Below are positions 32,970 through 43,240 of a DNA stretch of 64,000 nucleotides, one piece after another. The stretch comes from Pieris napi (taxonomy: Eukaryota; Arthropoda; Insecta; Lepidoptera; Pieridae). Within the stretch, counting starts at the first letter, position 1. Each line of letters opens with the position of its first letter. The notes below the pieces were generated by a model. The model saw only the letters and a program-made list of their open reading frames with translations. It had not been told where the DNA came from and searched no databases. The DNA lies in contig NC_062244.1 in NCBI RefSeq assembly GCF_905475465.1, forward strand, positions 1,376,501-1,440,500, read 5' to 3'. Position numbers and translations under genes: made by a program.

Positions 32970-33137
32970 TTGCCTTCGGGCTTCAGCCAAATGGGCAGGC
33001 ACGACCGGGGCAGTACCACTGTCTCTCAGAAAACCGGCGTAAAGTGATGCAATAGGTTCGCCCTATTGTACTCGCGTTTCGTGCGGTGAGAGAGACTCCC
33101 GGAGCCCATCCCCCTCCCCCCCCCCTCTACAAGAAAT

Positions 33138-36100
33138 ATGAAGGTGCAGAAAAAACAGAAACTACCCCAGGGGGGTACCACACGCGCTCGCGGTGGAGAA
33201 TCCCCCTCTGGGCGTCCAACACCGGGACACACAGCACCCGGTGGTGGACGCACAGGCTGCCCTTCGTATTCTGGGGGGGGCAATTCTGCGCTCGATAAAA
33301 ACAATAGTAATCGTTCTCGGGGCAAACGGAGCAATTTAACAAAGGCACCCCCGTCCACACTCGCCGTGGACTTCACAAATGTTAGGGGGCTCAATTCCAA
33401 CATCAACGCTGTCCACCACCATTTAGAGACTGCGAAGCCGGCCTTGCTCTTTCTTACCGAGACTCAGATTTCCTCCCCGGCTGATACTTCCTACCTCTCC
33501 TACCCGGGGTACAAATTGGAACATTCATTTGTGCCGCGGGCTGGAGTTTGCGTGTACGTCAGAGAGGATATCTGTTCTCGTCGCCTCGGGACGCTTGAAG
33601 GAAGGGACCTATCTAACCTCTGGCTGCGCGTAGACTGCGATGACCATCCGCGATTCTACGCATGCCTGTATAGGTCCCATAGCGGAAATACCGAAACTGA
33701 CCGACTCATTGAGCACATCCAAATGGCTACAGATTCCCTGCTCGAAAGGGTTCCTACCGCTGAAATCGTGATACTTGGCGATTTTAACGCCCACCATGCC
33801 GATTGGCTCGGCTCTGAAACTACCGATCACGCGGGAAGATCCTTTCACGACTTTGCTTTAGCCTACGACCTGACACAAATGGTCCCTGCGATTACGCGAA
33901 TACCAGATGTGGATGGTCATAAACCCTCTTTGTTGGACCTTCTGCTGACTTCACATCCGGAGAACTACCAAGTCTCTGTTGAACCGCCATTGGGTTCATC
34001 AGATCATTGTGTGGTCCGGAGCATTGTGCCGTTCACGCGCCCTCTACGGCCTAGCTTCGCGGGCTGTCGCCGCGTGTGGCACTATAAGTCAGCAGATTGG
34101 GATGGGATGCGGTCTTTTTTTGCGTCCTACCCTTGGGGGCCCATTTGCTTTTCGTCGAGTACTCCAGATGCCGTCGCTGACTCTGTCGCCGAGGTGGTCC
34201 TGCAGGGTATGGATCTTTTTATTCCATTTTCTGCGGTGCCGGTCGGTGGCAAGTCCCAGCCTTGGTTTAGGCGTTCTTGCAAAGCGGCTTTGCGCCGTAA
34301 GCATGAATGCTTCAAAGCCTGGGCAGAAGCGGTGACATCCTGTGATGTGACTATCGGCGAACGTAAAAAAGCATACAATTCAGCCTCCAGGTCCTTCAAG
34401 CGGGAAATCGCTAAAGCAAAGTCAGAGCACATTGCCAGATTTGGTGAGAAGTTGGCCCACCTCCCTTCGGGAACTCGAGCCTTCTGGTCTCTTGCCAAAG
34501 CTGTCCAAGGGAATTTCTGTCAGCCCTCAATTCCACCATTGCATAGGGAGGATGACTCACTGGCCCATACCGCGAAAGAGAAGGCCGATCTTCTAGGCGA
34601 TCTGTTTGCGTCGAACTCCACTTTGGATGATCAAGGGAAGGAACCACCGACACTATTGCGGTGTGATACTACGATGCCCGAAGTTATATTCCGGCAACGT
34701 GCTATCCGTAAAGCTTTGTCTTCCTTGGTCATCCATAAGTCGAGCGGGCCTGATGGCATTCCCCCAATTGTGCTGCGTACTTGTGCTCCTGAGTTGGCTC
34801 CGGTCCTAACGCGCCTTTTCCGGTACCTTTACACGCTCGGCACTGTTCCGAAGTGCTGGAAGATCGCTTCGGTACATCCGATCCCTAAAAAAGGCGATCG
34901 CTCTGATCCGTCCAACTATCGCCCAATAGCTATAACCTCCTTGTTCTCCAAAATAATGGAAACCATTATTAACAGCCAGCTCTTGAGGTATCTAGAGGGC
35001 CACCAGCTGATTAGCGATTCCCAGTACGGCTTTCGTCGTGGTCGCTCGGCTGGTGACCTCCTTGTATACCTTACACATAGGTGGGCAGAGGCAATTGAGT
35101 CCAAGGGGGAAGCGCTGGCGGTAAGTTTGGACATAGCGAAAGCCTTCGATCGGGTGTGGCACAGAGCATTGCTCTCGAAGCTTCCAGCCTATGGGCTCCC
35201 TGAGAAATAATGCAACTGGATTTCCAGCTTTCTCGCTGGTCGAAGCATCAAAGTCGTCATCGACGGAGCATGCTCCGACCTGAAACCTGTGAATGCTGGT
35301 GTCCCACAAGGCTGTGTCCTATCCCCGACCCTGTTTATTCTGCATATCAATGATATGTTGCAGCTTAGCAACATTCATTGCTATGCGGACGACAGCACTG
35401 GGGATACTTTTTACACTGGCCGGGCAGGTATTTCTCGGGCTGTTGTCGATGAGTACCGGAACAAACTTGTGTCTGAAGTCGAAACTCTTCTACGTGGAGT
35501 CTCGGACTGGGGTAGACTAAATCTAGTCCAATTTAACCCCAAGAAGACACAAGTATGCGCGTTTTCCGCTAAAAAAACTCCCTTTGTCGCTACTCCCCTC
35601 TTCGAAGACACTCTCCTTAAAGCCTCAGCTAGCATCGGAATACTGGGCGTTGACATATCGAATAACGTTCAGTTTCGCGGTCATCTGGAAGGAAAGGCTA
35701 AATTAGCCTCCAAAAAGCTTGGTGTGCTCAGCAAGGCGAGACGGTACTTCACTCCGGGCCACCGCTTGCAACTATATAAAGCGCAAATTCGGCCCCACAT
35801 GGAGTACTGCTCTCACCTCTGGGCGGGAGCTCCCCAGTACCAGCTCCTTCCACTTGACCGTATTCAACGAAGAGCGGTTCGAATCGTCGACGACCAGTCA
35901 CTTTCCGTGCGGCTTGATCCCTTGGCGTTGCGTAGAGATGTAGGATCTCTCTGCATCTTCTACCGCATTTACCATGGAGAGTGTTCAGAGGAGTTGTTCG
36001 GTCTAATACCTGCAGCTGAGTTTCATCATCGGACGTCAAGGCAAAATACAAAATACCATCCGTATCACCTCGACGTCCGTCGTTCCACAACAGAGCGTTT

Positions 36101-36320
36101 TCTAAGGCAGTTTTTGCCGCGCACCACCACTATGTGGAACCAGCTGCCCACAGAAGTATTTCCGAACCAATTCGACTTAGGGTCCTTCAAGAAAAGAGCG
36201 TTCCAATTCTTGAAAGGCCGGCAACGCACTTGCGAGCCTTCTGGCATTGTGAGTGTCCATGGGCGGAGGTATCACTTAACATCAGGTGAGCCTCCTGCCC
36301 GTTTGCCTCCTATTACATAA
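33138..36320 (+). pseudogene. LINE endonuclease-reverse transcriptase, one in-frame stop
   Basis: A single frame of 1060 codons with one TAA at 35208-35210; the frame continues unchanged on both sides. Residues 1-70 are a basic, Gly/Pro/Ser-rich leader. Endonuclease: NVRGLNSN (N81), TETQ (E109), GDFNAHH (D215, N217), SSDH (D289, H290). RT: KSSGPDGIPP, PIPKKGDRSDPSNYRPI, QYGFRRG, motif A SLDIAKAFDRVWH (D665). After the stop come motif B PQGCVLSP, motif C YADD (about residues 749-752) and NPKKTQVCAFS. The C-terminus has HMEYCSHLWAGAP and a basic tail. All catalytic residues of both enzymes are visible. It would nick target DNA and copy its own RNA by target-primed reverse transcription. The stop, lying between RT motifs A and B, makes this copy non-functional unless read through. 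Confidence 0.85.
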
Positions 36321-36339
36321 AAAAAAAAAAAAAAAAAAA

Positions 36340-37235
36340 GATTGTGATTTGTCGTTTGTGTTTTACGCATTCACATGTGTCATGTCAACGTCCATTTGAC
36401 AATTCAAACGTCTTGTACGGTTTTACATTCACCTTCAATAAACAAGCGCAGCAGACTAGAGAACACGCTGTCAATTTAATCTCTAGTCTGTCTAATCAAT
36501 TATTATGTCCATGGGTGCCGGTCAGTTCACAAGTCTGAAGGTTCGCTATTAATGACTCCCACATGTCAAAAACCAATACGTTTTTGACATATGTCAATCA
36601 AGCCTCAACTTTGTATCCTATCCAATGAACGTTATGCCTCACTCTGTACTCATACTGTGCAATGGGTAGAATTCTTAGTTACTTTTACTGAAGTCAGTAA
36701 ACTTGTAGGCTATCAAGCATCAGATTTTTCATGCGTTAAACCTAGATCTTCTAAATTACTGGCATTTTAATCAAATATGGAAGTAACTACTAAGAAGTAC
36801 AGACCAATGGTAGCTAAGAAAATCGTATTCAAATTACCATGTTCCTCATATGGCTACCAGACTTGGGAATTATTCTTATAGGTTGTGCCAAGTGTACCAG
36901 AATCTTTACGTCGTTATAGATATGACAAAAATTTTCTTTCTTTGATTATGACCATTAGCCGTATTTACCAATAATGTATGATTTACAGGGATTAGGCCAC
37001 ATGTGGTTATGATAGGGGCTTCTAATAATGAACTATTATGTGTCTTACACTGTTATATTTAGTCAAATGGCAAGAAAAGATCTCAAGAATTTTCACTTAA
37101 TTGAAAATTGTATGAAGCGGTATAGTGTTAAACGGTTTTTCTGGACAATAGTCGCCTTAACACTTAGTTCAATGTTAGTAGAAGAGATGCAGTGCTCCGA
37201 TCTAAAGTGAGGATCCTCAATGCTGCAAAAAGAAA
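36340..37235. other. spacer
   Basis: No feature recognised. Confidence 0.4.
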
Positions 37236-37292
37236 CCAGTGTCGCTACTTTTTTAGGTCTGGGTCCCAGATTTCTGTATCTCTTTCATGAGC
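37236..37292 (-). repeat. SINE family C tail fragment
   Basis: CCAGTGTCGCTACTTTTTTA and AGATTTCTGTATCTCTTTCA, the antisense of the SINE 3' end only. Confidence 0.6.
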
Positions 37293-37370
37293 GTATGGGG
37301 GGTAATATACTGTGATTTAAAAATGTACTTGGAAAAGAATAGTGGATAGCAGAAGGGTTTCTGTCAATTT

Positions 37371-38823
37371 TGTAAAATAATTTAATTGTATATAGTCCGG
37401 TCAATTTAGACATCCAAGGTTACAATAATTCGCACTTGGCTGAATATTGGTAGGATTGCGCAATACACTATTATAAAGGAAATGTGAAAAGTCCTCATCG
37501 ATCCGGCACGTGCAAAAAAATTTACTCCGAGTCAAAAATCACAAAAATGGGTTTTTCGCGATTTTCAGCAAAATGGTAAGTTTTATCATAAAATTAGTTT
37601 AGACAAAAATTGTAGATCCGATAATTATCTATAAAAAATGTCCAAATACTTTTTTCCTAAGAGCCACCGTTTTTGAGATATAACGATTAAAAAAGTTGAA
37701 AGAGTTGTAATCGTCATAATATGCACACGTTTCCACGCCACCTTTGAGGTAGTGTACTTAGCGCTTTTTTTTAATGTGGTTTCCCCGGTAGGCCTATTCC
37801 ACTGATCTTTTATGATTCTGTTTAATTTGAAACTATTGAATAACTGTAGATATTGACAAGGGTTGAAAATGATGAAAGGGGTGTAAAATACAAAAAATAA
37901 GAAAATTTATCCGTCTGAATCTAAATCATCATTAACTTCTGCTTTCTCTTGTTCTTGTTTTTCTTCTCTTCCTTCTCCTTCTCCTCCTTCTTCTACGAGG
38001 AGGACTTTTAGTAGATGTACTGGCTTCTTGTTCTTTATGTTGTCTTTTAATAGCTGCAGCAATGGAACACTTTCGAGTATAATTTTTACGACACTCCACA
38101 TGTATGGTCACAGATTTCTGATAAGATATTCTGAAAATTCATCAGCTCTTTCAGTACTTGCATTGATTAATGTCTTCATACCACGTTCAACAGTAACAAT
38201 ACAGCAAATTCAAAACAGCACGAAATAGGTTAGAAAAAATAGGTTACAATAAACACGTGTTTTCACTCCAGAGCGATGTTGCTGAAGGTTACACTGGCGT
38301 AGAAAATAAAGGACTGGGTTTTTTTTTACCCGAAATTTTCATATTTTATATGTAAGTCACACTGACCGATAGAACGATATTTTTGCTTGTATTACGGCTT
38401 CAGTGATGTATATACGTGGTGTACTTATACATATTATGACGATTACAACTCTTTCAACTTTTTGAATCGTGATATCTCAAAAACGGTGGCTCTTAGAAAA
38501 AAAGGATTTTGACATTTTTATAGATAATTATCTGATCTACAATTTTTGTCTAAACTAATTTTATGATAAAATTTACCATTTTAGTGAAAATCGCGAAAAA
38601 CCCATTTTTGTGATCTTTGACTCGGAGTAAATTTTTTTGCACGTGCCGGATCGATGAGGACTTTTCACATTTCCTTTATAATAGTGTATTGAGCAATCCT
38701 ACCAATATTCAGCCAAGTGCGAATTATTGTAACCTTACCCCTATTTTTTAGTCTAATTTGACCGGATTAATAATATTTAGTTTTATATATACAATTAAAT
38801 TGTTTTACAAAATAAATATAAAT
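37371..38823. mobile_element. fold-back element with long inverted arms
   Basis: The arms 37371-37725 and 38420-38823 are reverse complements with about 95% identity over a 320-bp core, by eye. Shared landmarks are GGTTACAATAATTCGCACTT, GATCCGGCACGTGCAAAAAA, TAGTTTAGACAAAAATTGTA and GAAAGAGTTGTAATCGTCAT. The outer 60 bp are looser with small indels. The ~690-bp centre holds a broken minus-strand frame (37907-38235). Long arms around a small centre are the hallmark of fold-back or long-TIR DNA transposons. The superfamily is unknown to me. The arms are much less diverged than most repeats here, which suggests a fairly recent insertion or arm homogenisation. Confidence 0.75.
37907..38235 (-). 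pseudogene. broken Cys/His-containing frame in the fold-back element
   Basis: Read on the minus strand, a first frame gives ICC, then VERGMKTLINASTERADEFS and EYLIRNL before a stop. A +2 shift continues as SVTIHVECRKNYTRKCSIAA, AIKRQHKEQEASTSTKSPP and an Arg/Lys-rich run, ending near 37940. A third frame across the end is acidic (EEGGEGEGREEKQEQEKAEV). The spacing CxxC ... ERG ... HVxCRxxYT looks like a metal-binding, treble-clef-like module seen in uncharacterised, transposon-associated insect proteins. That comparison is from memory of the pattern, not a search. At least one frameshift prevents translation as one protein. Confidence 0.5.
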
Positions 38824-38844
38824 GATAATTTTTCAATCTAATGG

Positions 38845-38935
38845 GCATGTAGGTAATCAGCCTACTGTGCCTGACACACGCCGTCGACTTTTGCACATAA
38901 ACAAAAAGTCCATTGGTGCATGTGATCAAACTTAT
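38845..38935 (-). repeat. SINE family C fragment
   Basis: CTACTGTGCCTGACACACGC, GCCGTCGACTTTTG and AAAGTCCATTGGTGCA, the antisense body segment. Confidence 0.65.
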
Positions 38936-39334
38936 TAGGTGCTTAACTTACCCAACATAAAAAAAACATGTCTCTGGGTACAGGACTATACCTACGTCAG
39001 TTAAATTCTTTACTTATAAACGCTTGAGTATCCAAAATAAAAGTACAAATAATCAAATCTTATTTTGAATTTTAAAAGGTTTTAACTCGATCCAATTATA
39101 TAGTAGCTTGGCATATCGAATGCAAATCGAACCCCGGTCCCACGAGCTTCTGACGTGCTGATTGAACACGACACTTGACGTATCTATATAGAGTTGTTGA
39201 ATCAGCCTTAACTTGATTTAATTTATTAGCAAATAAATTAATAGCGTATTTTTGTACAGATTAAGGAGGATTGCATACGATTAACATCTTCAAACAATTC
39301 AGAAAGCAGCGAACAATTTAATTTAAAAATTCTC
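38936..39334. other. AT-rich spacer
   Basis: No feature recognised. Confidence 0.4.
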
Positions 39335-39655
39335 GTTTCACAATGTTCGTTCTCATACTCCTCCGAAACGGCTCGACCGATTCTTATGAAATTCTTTATA
39401 CATTTTCAGTTAGTCTGGGAATCGGTTTCTATCTATCTTTCAAACCCATTAATGATAAGGGGTTTACACCCCAAAAATATATTTATTTTTTATTTTTTAT
39501 ACAATTTTTATTTGTTTTCCTACGATACAGCATAAATACATACAATACCTAATTTTCACCCCTCTCTTCTATTATTATTATTGAACTACAAAAATGTTTC
39601 CTAGAAATAAAATACATGGCAAAACAACGTTTGCCGGGTCAGCTAGTAATGTATA
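39335..39655 (+). repeat. dispersed repeat family K
   Basis: About 320 bp aligned with 47030-47338: GACCGATTCTTATGAAATTC, CTATCTATCTTTCAAACCC, and the common end AACAACGTTTGCCGGGTCAG. A third, antisense end is at 21724. The sharp common end suggests a transposon terminus (Helitron-like or LINE end; not decided). Confidence 0.65.
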
Positions 39656-40261
39656 TAGACTGGTTCCAACAACTCTATATCCGCCAAATCTTAAGTCACC
39701 CGTCTTGGATAATTTGGTTTGAATTTAATTAAATACTGGCATCGATTCCCTACGTGAGTGACGGAGGCGATGTAATTTGCAGCTCGGAATGCCGCCCTGA
39801 TTGGGGTCTGTCTTCGCGTCATGTGTTCACTACTGTTTATTTGCAAAAAATGCAAATATTAAACTACACTTACGTCATAATATAAGCGTCAGAGTCGTAG
39901 AATAGTGACGGATCTGACAAATAGTAAACTTTACAGGGCAGCCATTTCAAAATAATATAATTATTTTAGCTTTTGTCATAACTATTTTAATTAATATTCT
40001 GTTACTATGAAAATTGGCATACAAGCAAACAGATGGGTTTGTTTTGAAACAAAATAAAAATAATAACATTAAATTACACAGTTTTCTAGAAAAATCACAT
40101 GTTTCTACCAAATCCGTCACTTTACCGACTGATTAATTTGAAATTTAAAACACATGGATTTTTTTTTATTAGTATCCATATCTATTAAGATCATGACATA
40201 GTTGAATATCGTTACTTAATCGTGGAACATGTCGAATTATAATTATTTTATTATTATTCAA
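39656..40261. other. spacer
   Basis: No feature recognised. Confidence 0.4.
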
Positions 40262-40445
40262 ATTAACAAAATCATTTATTCATATAGGTAACAAAATGTA
40301 CACTTATGAACGTCAAACAATAAATATATATGCTTCTAATTACATTTACTGCCAGTTCTCAAATCAAGGGCGTAGAACGGAAGAGAAGAACTGGCAATAA
40401 TTTCTCCGCCACTCTTTTTAATCGCCAAGTTTAGATTAAGCTGTG
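40262..40445 (-). repeat. LINE family F tail
   Basis: ACTGCCAGTTCTCAAATCAA and GAGAAGAACTGGCAATAATT, ending ATCGCCAAGTTTAG. Confidence 0.65.
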
Positions 40446-40893
40446 TAATATTTATTATTTTTGATACATAACCTAACTTAATCTAATACATCAGATGTGC
40501 CTGTGACACATAGGCCTCTTTCAGCTGCTTCCATTATTTATTCTAGTTATAATGTTAGCTCTTCTTGTCCAAGATGTGTCTCCTACTCTCTTTACATCGT
40601 CTGCCCATCTCTTGTTCTGTCTTGTTTAATTTTCCAGTGTTCTCAATGAAAGACAATTCAGATTGGCGATATAAAGTATCTTATTTTCGTTTGGGTATGA
40701 GTGTTTGAAATAGTATTTTTTTAAATTTTTGTCATCTCGTGTCTGAGCTGAAAGGGAGTGGTTGACAACCTCTATAGTGACCAGCCCGCATGGAGAAGGT
40801 GTGTTTAATCGAAAATCCTTTGGTGCTTGTATTGTTTTTGTTTTAACTAAAATAACTTTTATACTAACTGAAATTAATGTGATAAATGTTATT

Positions 40894-40976
40894 TTATGTA
40901 ATAGGAAGCAAACGGTCAGGAAGCTCATACTCCCCTCCGGTCTGTTTTCTCCCTCTTCTATTAAAAAAAAACAAAG
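40894..40976. repeat. two opposed LINE A-type ends
   Basis: The left half (TTATGTAATAGGAAGCAAAC) is an antisense LINE A terminus. The right half (CTCCCTCTTCTATTAAAAAA) resembles a sense terminus. Together they form a short inverted pair. Low certainty on the right half. Confidence 0.4.
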
Positions 40977-41374
40977 TAGGTAGCCCAAAGAAACTCCACA
41001 CCCAACAACGCTGCAATGATGGCCATAATATGAACTCGCATTTTGAAACGCAATTCAATTGCTTGAACAAAGAATTTCCCAACATGGAAATCTTTACGAA
41101 ACTCAGCACTGAAAATCGATTAACACATGGAAAACTTAGTCGACGTTTCTCAAAGCGGTTTACAAAAAATCATACGAGCTTACAGCCTTTGATGCATACG
41201 GTAATAATGAACTCGGTGAAAACTTCGCAAAGAAATCGCAATAAGCGAATAAATACGACTCGTGCTTATATTTTTCATATTTAAAGGAAAATAATTTACA
41301 TGCGTTGAACGGTTTTCCGTTTAAACTAAATTTCTGTATGGAGTTTTCGATGGGATCATAGATTACGTAGAGCA

Positions 41375-41518
41375 GTGTCGGCCTAGTGGCTTCGGCGTGC
41401 GACTCTTATCTCTGAGGTCGTAGGTTCGATAGGATGTGTACCAATCGACTTTCTGTCTATGTGCGCATTTAACATTCGCTCGAACGGTGAAGGAAAACAT
41501 CGCTAGGAAACCGGCTTT
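41375..41518 (+). repeat. SINE family C copy, first part
   Basis: Intact box A region (GTGTCGGCCTAGTGGCTTCG) and a deleted box B (GGTTCGATAGGATG). Ends AAACCGGCTT, where a foreign block begins; resumes at 41733. Confidence 0.75.
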
Positions 41519-41732
41519 AAGCTGTCACCCGAATGAACTTGCTCGCCAACTCACCATTAGACAGTATGTGAGTCGACTAAAACGTCACCATATTCTAGAG
41601 CTAGAAGACCGGCAGTAGCTCTAGATAGAAGATGAGTAGATGCTTCTAATGGGAAGTCACTCCACAAGACAGCACCACAGAAAAAAATCGCTCATAGCCT
41701 TGGGGCTGATTGCAAATAACCGCAGAAAAAAA
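41519..41732 (+). mobile_element. unidentified insertion with A-tract inside a SINE
   Basis: About 214 bp that interrupt a SINE copy. The flanks AAACCGGCTT and AAACCGACTT look like a target duplication, and the insert ends in A9. Poly-A plus target duplication indicates retroposition of an RNA. The first ~100 bp are open and read HPNELARQLTIRQYVSRLKR then HHILELEDRQ before a stop. I do not recognise the source. It could be a processed fragment of a cellular mRNA or an unknown SINE. Confidence 0.5.
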
Positions 41733-41790
41733 AACCGACTTGCCTTAGACCCAAAAAGTCGACGAAGTGTGTCAGGCGCGATCCAAAACG
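41733..41790 (+). repeat. SINE family C copy, second part
   Basis: CGACTTGCCTTAGACCCAAA and GTGTGTCAGGCGCGATCC continue the copy interrupted at 41518. Confidence 0.7.
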
Positions 41791-42154
41791 ATTCATCTTC
41801 AACGTTTCCTAAAAGTTGAAGTTTCAAGAAATTTAAATTTTTCAGTTGAACGAGATTTTAGTTCAATATTAAATTATCTTGAATAAATTAATCCAAGGCA
41901 AATACAAGATAGAAGAGATTTAGATAAATACAATATATCAAATATAGCTGAAATAGATGTGGCGCATTAAGGAGTTAGCCTGCGGCAGTGCTTCTTTTAA
42001 ATGAAGAGGAAAATTTTAATTTCCTATCGCGTACCGGACTAGTGTTGTTCGATGTTATCGATAATTTAAAACTTCGAGTTATTGACTACGAACCTTGGTA
42101 TATTAAAAATATGTAAGATTGAGATTACCCCAATCTAAATTTAAAATTAAGTTT

Positions 42155-42372
42155 CTAGATACCCCAGGTATCCCATCATCCCATTTGTCCCTTGCAGAAG
42201 AACGCGTTTTGGCAAAAACTCACCGATATGCAGATTGAATATTCTTTTATTTATCTCTTCATGTTTGTTGTTTGCCTCTAAGTGCATGTAATATTAAATA
42301 TTGTATTATATTTTCCTTGTACCAATGTATTAGCATACCGAGCTTGGCAAGCTTTTATAAATAAATAAACAG
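42155..42372 (+). repeat. dispersed repeat family H
   Basis: GTATCCCATCATCCCATTTG to GCATACCGAGCTTGGCAAGC with an ATAAATAAATAAA end. It matches 52520-52808. The end style suggests a LINE 3' UTR. Confidence 0.6.
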
Positions 42373-43067
42373 ACTGCTATACATTTACATTAAGCTTTTC
42401 AATCGATGAAAAAATATTCTGAACTATTTGTAACTTAAAGCGTTAATGTTATATATTTTTTAGATAGCGCAAGTATACATAAGAGTAAATTTTGGGTTTA
42501 GCTTTAAACAGTTACATTATATTATTACTTTGTTATTTTAATAAATACATAATAAATACTTTTTTTAACTCGCATTACGAAGGCGTGGTCCAAATTGCTA
42601 CAGAACATGTAACAAACATTTCTCCATGTTTTACATTTTTCTTTTACTTTAGATAAGTAAGAGAGCATTAACGCCAATATGAGGCCCAAGCCATGGCTGA
42701 ATCTGATGCACTGGAGAGAACGCACGCCCTCAAGAATGAGAGGCGCTATAGCTAAATTTGTTTCTATATAAAAACGTCGCATAATTGAATATTGTTTTAG
42801 AACAATCACTAATAGAGAGATGACCTCACGAGGTGTAGAATCAATTTGACATCAATAATTGAATGATAACAATATAGGACACTACCGGACGATCAAGTGG
42901 TGATGTCATATCGATTGACAAAATGTTACTGATTCACATTCGGTGATTTTTTACGTCTAGAACACAGTTTTAACGTATTGAAGGATTTTCTTATATAATT
43001 AGGAACAATTGTTCAATTGTGTAATATTATTATTATTATTTTTTCTTCTAAGTATTATTACATTATT
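42373..43067. other. spacer
   Basis: No feature recognised. Confidence 0.4.
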
Positions 43068-43240
43068 TTTTTGCGACTGAGGCAAAAACTAGCTGATGTG
43101 GTCTCTGGCAGAAAGACCAGCGCTGTGGAAGGGAAAACATTTTTTTTATAAAGCCTCATTACATTTTTTATTTAATTTTGTTATTTGATGATTATCATTT
43201 TGTGTGTTTTTGTTTAAAAAATGCTATGTCTATGTCTACT
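43068..43240 (+). repeat. dispersed repeat family J
   Basis: GTGGTCTCTGGCAGAAAGAC, CAGCGCTGTGGAAG, TTTTGTGTGTTTTTGTTTAA and ATGCTATGTCTATGTCTAC. It aligns with the antisense of 59373-59580. Confidence 0.6.

Larger units (their letters stand above)
32640..36339 (+). mobile_element. near-complete APE-type LINE (family A)
   Basis: The longest element in the window. From about 32.65 kb the GC content rises sharply, a probable 5' UTR with a triplicated 19-bp unit begins, and one long frame runs 33138-36320. A 21-bp poly-A (36319-36339) follows. The ends of at least fifteen other fragments in the window match its last 50-450 bp. The single long frame has an apurinic-type endonuclease followed by RT, as in the Jockey/CR1 group. 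The poly-A tail favours Jockey-like ends; the clade is not settled. No ORF1 was seen upstream, so the copy may be 5' truncated or the family may lack it. The left boundary is approximate and no target duplication was found. Confidence 0.75.

Noticed and set aside
37907..38101. Acidic nuclear protein gene
   Set aside because: The Glu-rich run is one of three overlapping frames across a purine tract inside the fold-back element; the basic frame fits the upstream Cys/His segment better.
40886..41284. 132-codon plus-strand open frame
   Set aside because: It starts inside a LINE end pair and has no recognisable domain; composition is typical of chance frames in AT-rich DNA.
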